Assembly (NCBI GenBank): GCA_013398015.1
Contig: VZRR01007600.1
Location: forward strand, 496,001-560,000
DNA: 64,000 bases
Reading direction: 5' to 3'
Origin: Oreocharis arfaki
Taxonomy: Eukaryota; Chordata; Aves; Passeriformes; Paramythiidae
In this document: one piece after another, positions 62,485-64,000 of the stretch
Layout: every line of letters begins with the position of its first letter
Position numbering within the stretch: the stretch's first letter is position 1
Notes under the pieces: generated by a model
Databases searched by the model: none
What the model saw: the letters and a program-made list of their open reading frames with translations, nothing else
Told to the model about the DNA's origin: nothing
Position numbers and translations under genes: made by a program

Positions 62485-63067
62485 TGTGCTGGTTTTTGCT
62501 GGGATAGAGTTAATTTTCTCCGCAGTAGCTTGAATGTGGCTATGTTTTGGATTTGTGCTGGAAACATTGTTGATAACAGGGATATTTTTTGTTGCTGCAG
62601 AGAAGTGCTTACATGGAGTGCAGGCTTTTTCTGCTTCTCAGGACACCCCACCAGCGAGCGGACTGAAAGTGCGTAAGGAGTTGGGTGGGGATACAGCTGG
62701 GACAGCCGACCCGAGGGATATCCCACACCATGTGATTTCATAGTCAGCACACAACGCTGGGGAAAGAAGGAGGAAGGGCAGGATGTTCAGAGTGAAGGCA
62801 TTTGTCTTCCCAAGTCACCTCTATGAGTGATGGAACCCTGCTTTCCTGGAGATGGCTGCACCCCTACCTGCCCGTGGAATGTGGTGAACGAATTGCTTGT
62901 TTTGTTTTGCTTGTGTGCAAAGCTTTTGCTTTACCTATTAAACTATCTTCATCTCAACCCATGTGTTTTCTCACTTTCACCCTTCTGATTCTCTCCCCCA
63001 TCCCGCTTGGGAGGACCGAGCGAGCAGCTGCTGGTGGTCAGTTGCTGACTGTGGTTAAATCATGGCA
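62485..63067 (+). mobile_element. Solo LTR, ERVL-like, family B
   Basis: A 583-bp LTR starting TGTGCTGG and ending TCATGGCA. Flanking 5-mers are ctcca (62480-62484) and cgcca (63068-63072), a 4/5 target-site duplication. Hallmark blocks for this widespread avian LTR are GGGATAGAGTTAATTTTCT, GGCTATGTTTTGGATTTGTG, TGTCTTCCCAAGTCACC, CCTGCTTTCCTGGAGATGGC and TTTACCTATTAAACTATCTT. The ATTAAA hexamer is at 62937-62942. The place where the family normally has its TATA box reads CAGCACACAACGCTGG (about 62745-62760), so the core promoter looks mutated. A 182-codon frame starting at 62128 runs into this LTR and is not a gene. Confidence 0.93.
62937..62942 (+). terminator. ATTAAA polyadenylation-type signal of family B LTR
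   Basis: ATTAAA sits in the R-region position of the LTR and is followed by a T/C-rich stretch. It matches the remembered location of the 3' end signal in this family. Confidence 0.45.
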
Positions 63068-63072
63068 CGCCA

Positions 63073-64000
63073 TCACGAAAAGAAGTGCAGTATGACAGCG
63101 ATGGCCAGACGTGACTTCCTGTGTATACAAATACCACAATCTAATTATGCTTTCAGTTAACAAGCAAAGGAAAACTTGGGGCATAACCTTTGCTTCCTGG
63201 CCACTTACAGACATTTCCAGACAGTGAACTGGGCTTCTGCAAACTGAATATTGAGGGCTAATCTTGAATTTCTGTCTCTTATGGATGCTTTCTTAATTTT
63301 GTGTTTTCCAGAGTAGGAGTTTGCCCTTAGTCTTACTTGTCTCTTGGTCTTGTACTACCGCCTTTTCAGAATCCTGAATTCAGACTTGTGATCTATTTTG
63401 AAGGCAGTTTGGGGCAATTCTTCACTTGGTTTTGCTCTGGTAGCCCAAAAGCTAGGGCAATAGAGGGCCAACAAGGCGTTTTTTTCAGGGGTCTGCTTTG
63501 TGGGTTTTGTGTGCTCCTGTCTGCCTTCAGGTGACGTTTCCTTCACAGGGATGGCAAGTGAGTGGTGTGTCTGCTTGCCTCTCTGGTGGCCCCAGCTTTT
63601 AGTAGTCCCTCACTCAGCACATGGGCTTTCTCTCACGCTTGGTTCCCATAGCTATGAATTTAAAGGTTGGGATCTGCAGCATCTAAGTCTTGTGGCTCTC
63701 TGGGAAGGCCTATCAAACTCATCCTTATTTACTAAATAGTGTCAGTCAAAGGGAGCACTGGAGATACTTTGAACTTGGAGACAGATTGCAGGAGACAGCT
63801 GTTCATATCTATGTAGATGTTTTATGTGCTTTTTAACAAGGCAGCTGAATACTCTACAAATAAACAGACCTCTTTTTTTAGCAGTGCTTTAACCCTCATC
63901 CTGCATGAGGAATTTATTTTAAAAGCTTGACTTTTTTTGCTTGTGTTGATTTTTGCAATTCTAATGGCTAGAGCAACTCTCCACAAAACCTGGCAGACAA
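63073..64000. other. Unassigned non-coding DNA at the right edge
   Basis: No gene or repeat is recognised. A 79-codon frame at 63500-63739 overlaps others and shows no recognisable content. Confidence 0.55.

Noticed and set aside
62128..62676. 182-codon + strand frame, the longest in the window
   Set aside because: Its last third is family B LTR sequence beginning at 62485. The upstream part has no recognisable domain. It is a chance read-through into the repeat.
1..64000. Prokaryotic-type systems, CRISPR arrays, tRNA or rRNA genes
   Set aside because: I looked for direct-repeat arrays, T-loop-like GGTTCRAATCC motifs and rRNA signatures on both strands and saw none. The repeats show a vertebrate genome.

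Overview
The window looks like non-coding nuclear DNA from a bird. The evidence is the set of interspersed repeats. Four CR1 LINE fragments of avian type occur at 4722-4784, 13023-13572, 24797-24924 and 49577-49735. The two that keep a clear 3' end carry the ATTCTATG-type 8-bp tail that marks avian CR1, and there is no poly-A tail. There are also three solo long terminal repeats (LTRs) of ERVL-like endogenous retroviruses of the kind common in neoavian genomes. The flanking DNA is AT-rich, has the short microsatellites of vertebrate DNA, and lacks prokaryotic gene density. I cannot name the species. A neoavian bird, possibly a songbird, is an inference from remembered LTR families.

I found no protein-coding gene I can defend. 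There are also no tRNA, rRNA or CRISPR features and no bacterial-type systems. Open frames are short, overlap on both strands, sit mainly in GC-richer patches or inside repeats, and match no family I recognise. The window may be intergenic or lie in a large intron; the sequence alone does not decide this.

Layout: 1-1.5 kb is unassigned. An old solo LTR of about 1 kb (family A) lies at 1528-2526. From 2.5 to 60.7 kb the DNA is mostly unique. It holds four avian CR1 scraps, an older reptile-like CR1/L3 fragment (48090-48360), a few microsatellites (notably a purine-only GAG/GAT tract at 23.8 kb, an A/C-rich tract at 39.9 kb and CTTT at 45.15 kb), and several moderately GC-rich blocks that remain unexplained. 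The right end has two more solo LTRs: family A again at 60685-61733, with a perfect 5-bp target duplication, and family B at 62485-63067, with a 4/5 duplication. All three LTRs point to the + strand, and none has internal viral genes beside it.

Recognisable transposable elements total about 3.8 kb, roughly 6% of the window. The most interesting directly visible signals are as follows. The two family A LTRs share a G-quadruplex motif and a roughly 40-bp internal array. There is a 10-bp GC-rich inverted repeat at 5.63-5.70 kb, and a cluster of TGCATA/TATGCA sites at 33.6 kb. A 101-codon ATG frame in strong Kozak context lies at 46.9 kb, and there is one splice-bounded candidate exon at 54.17 kb. 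None of these amounts to evidence for a new biological system. I saw no such system here.
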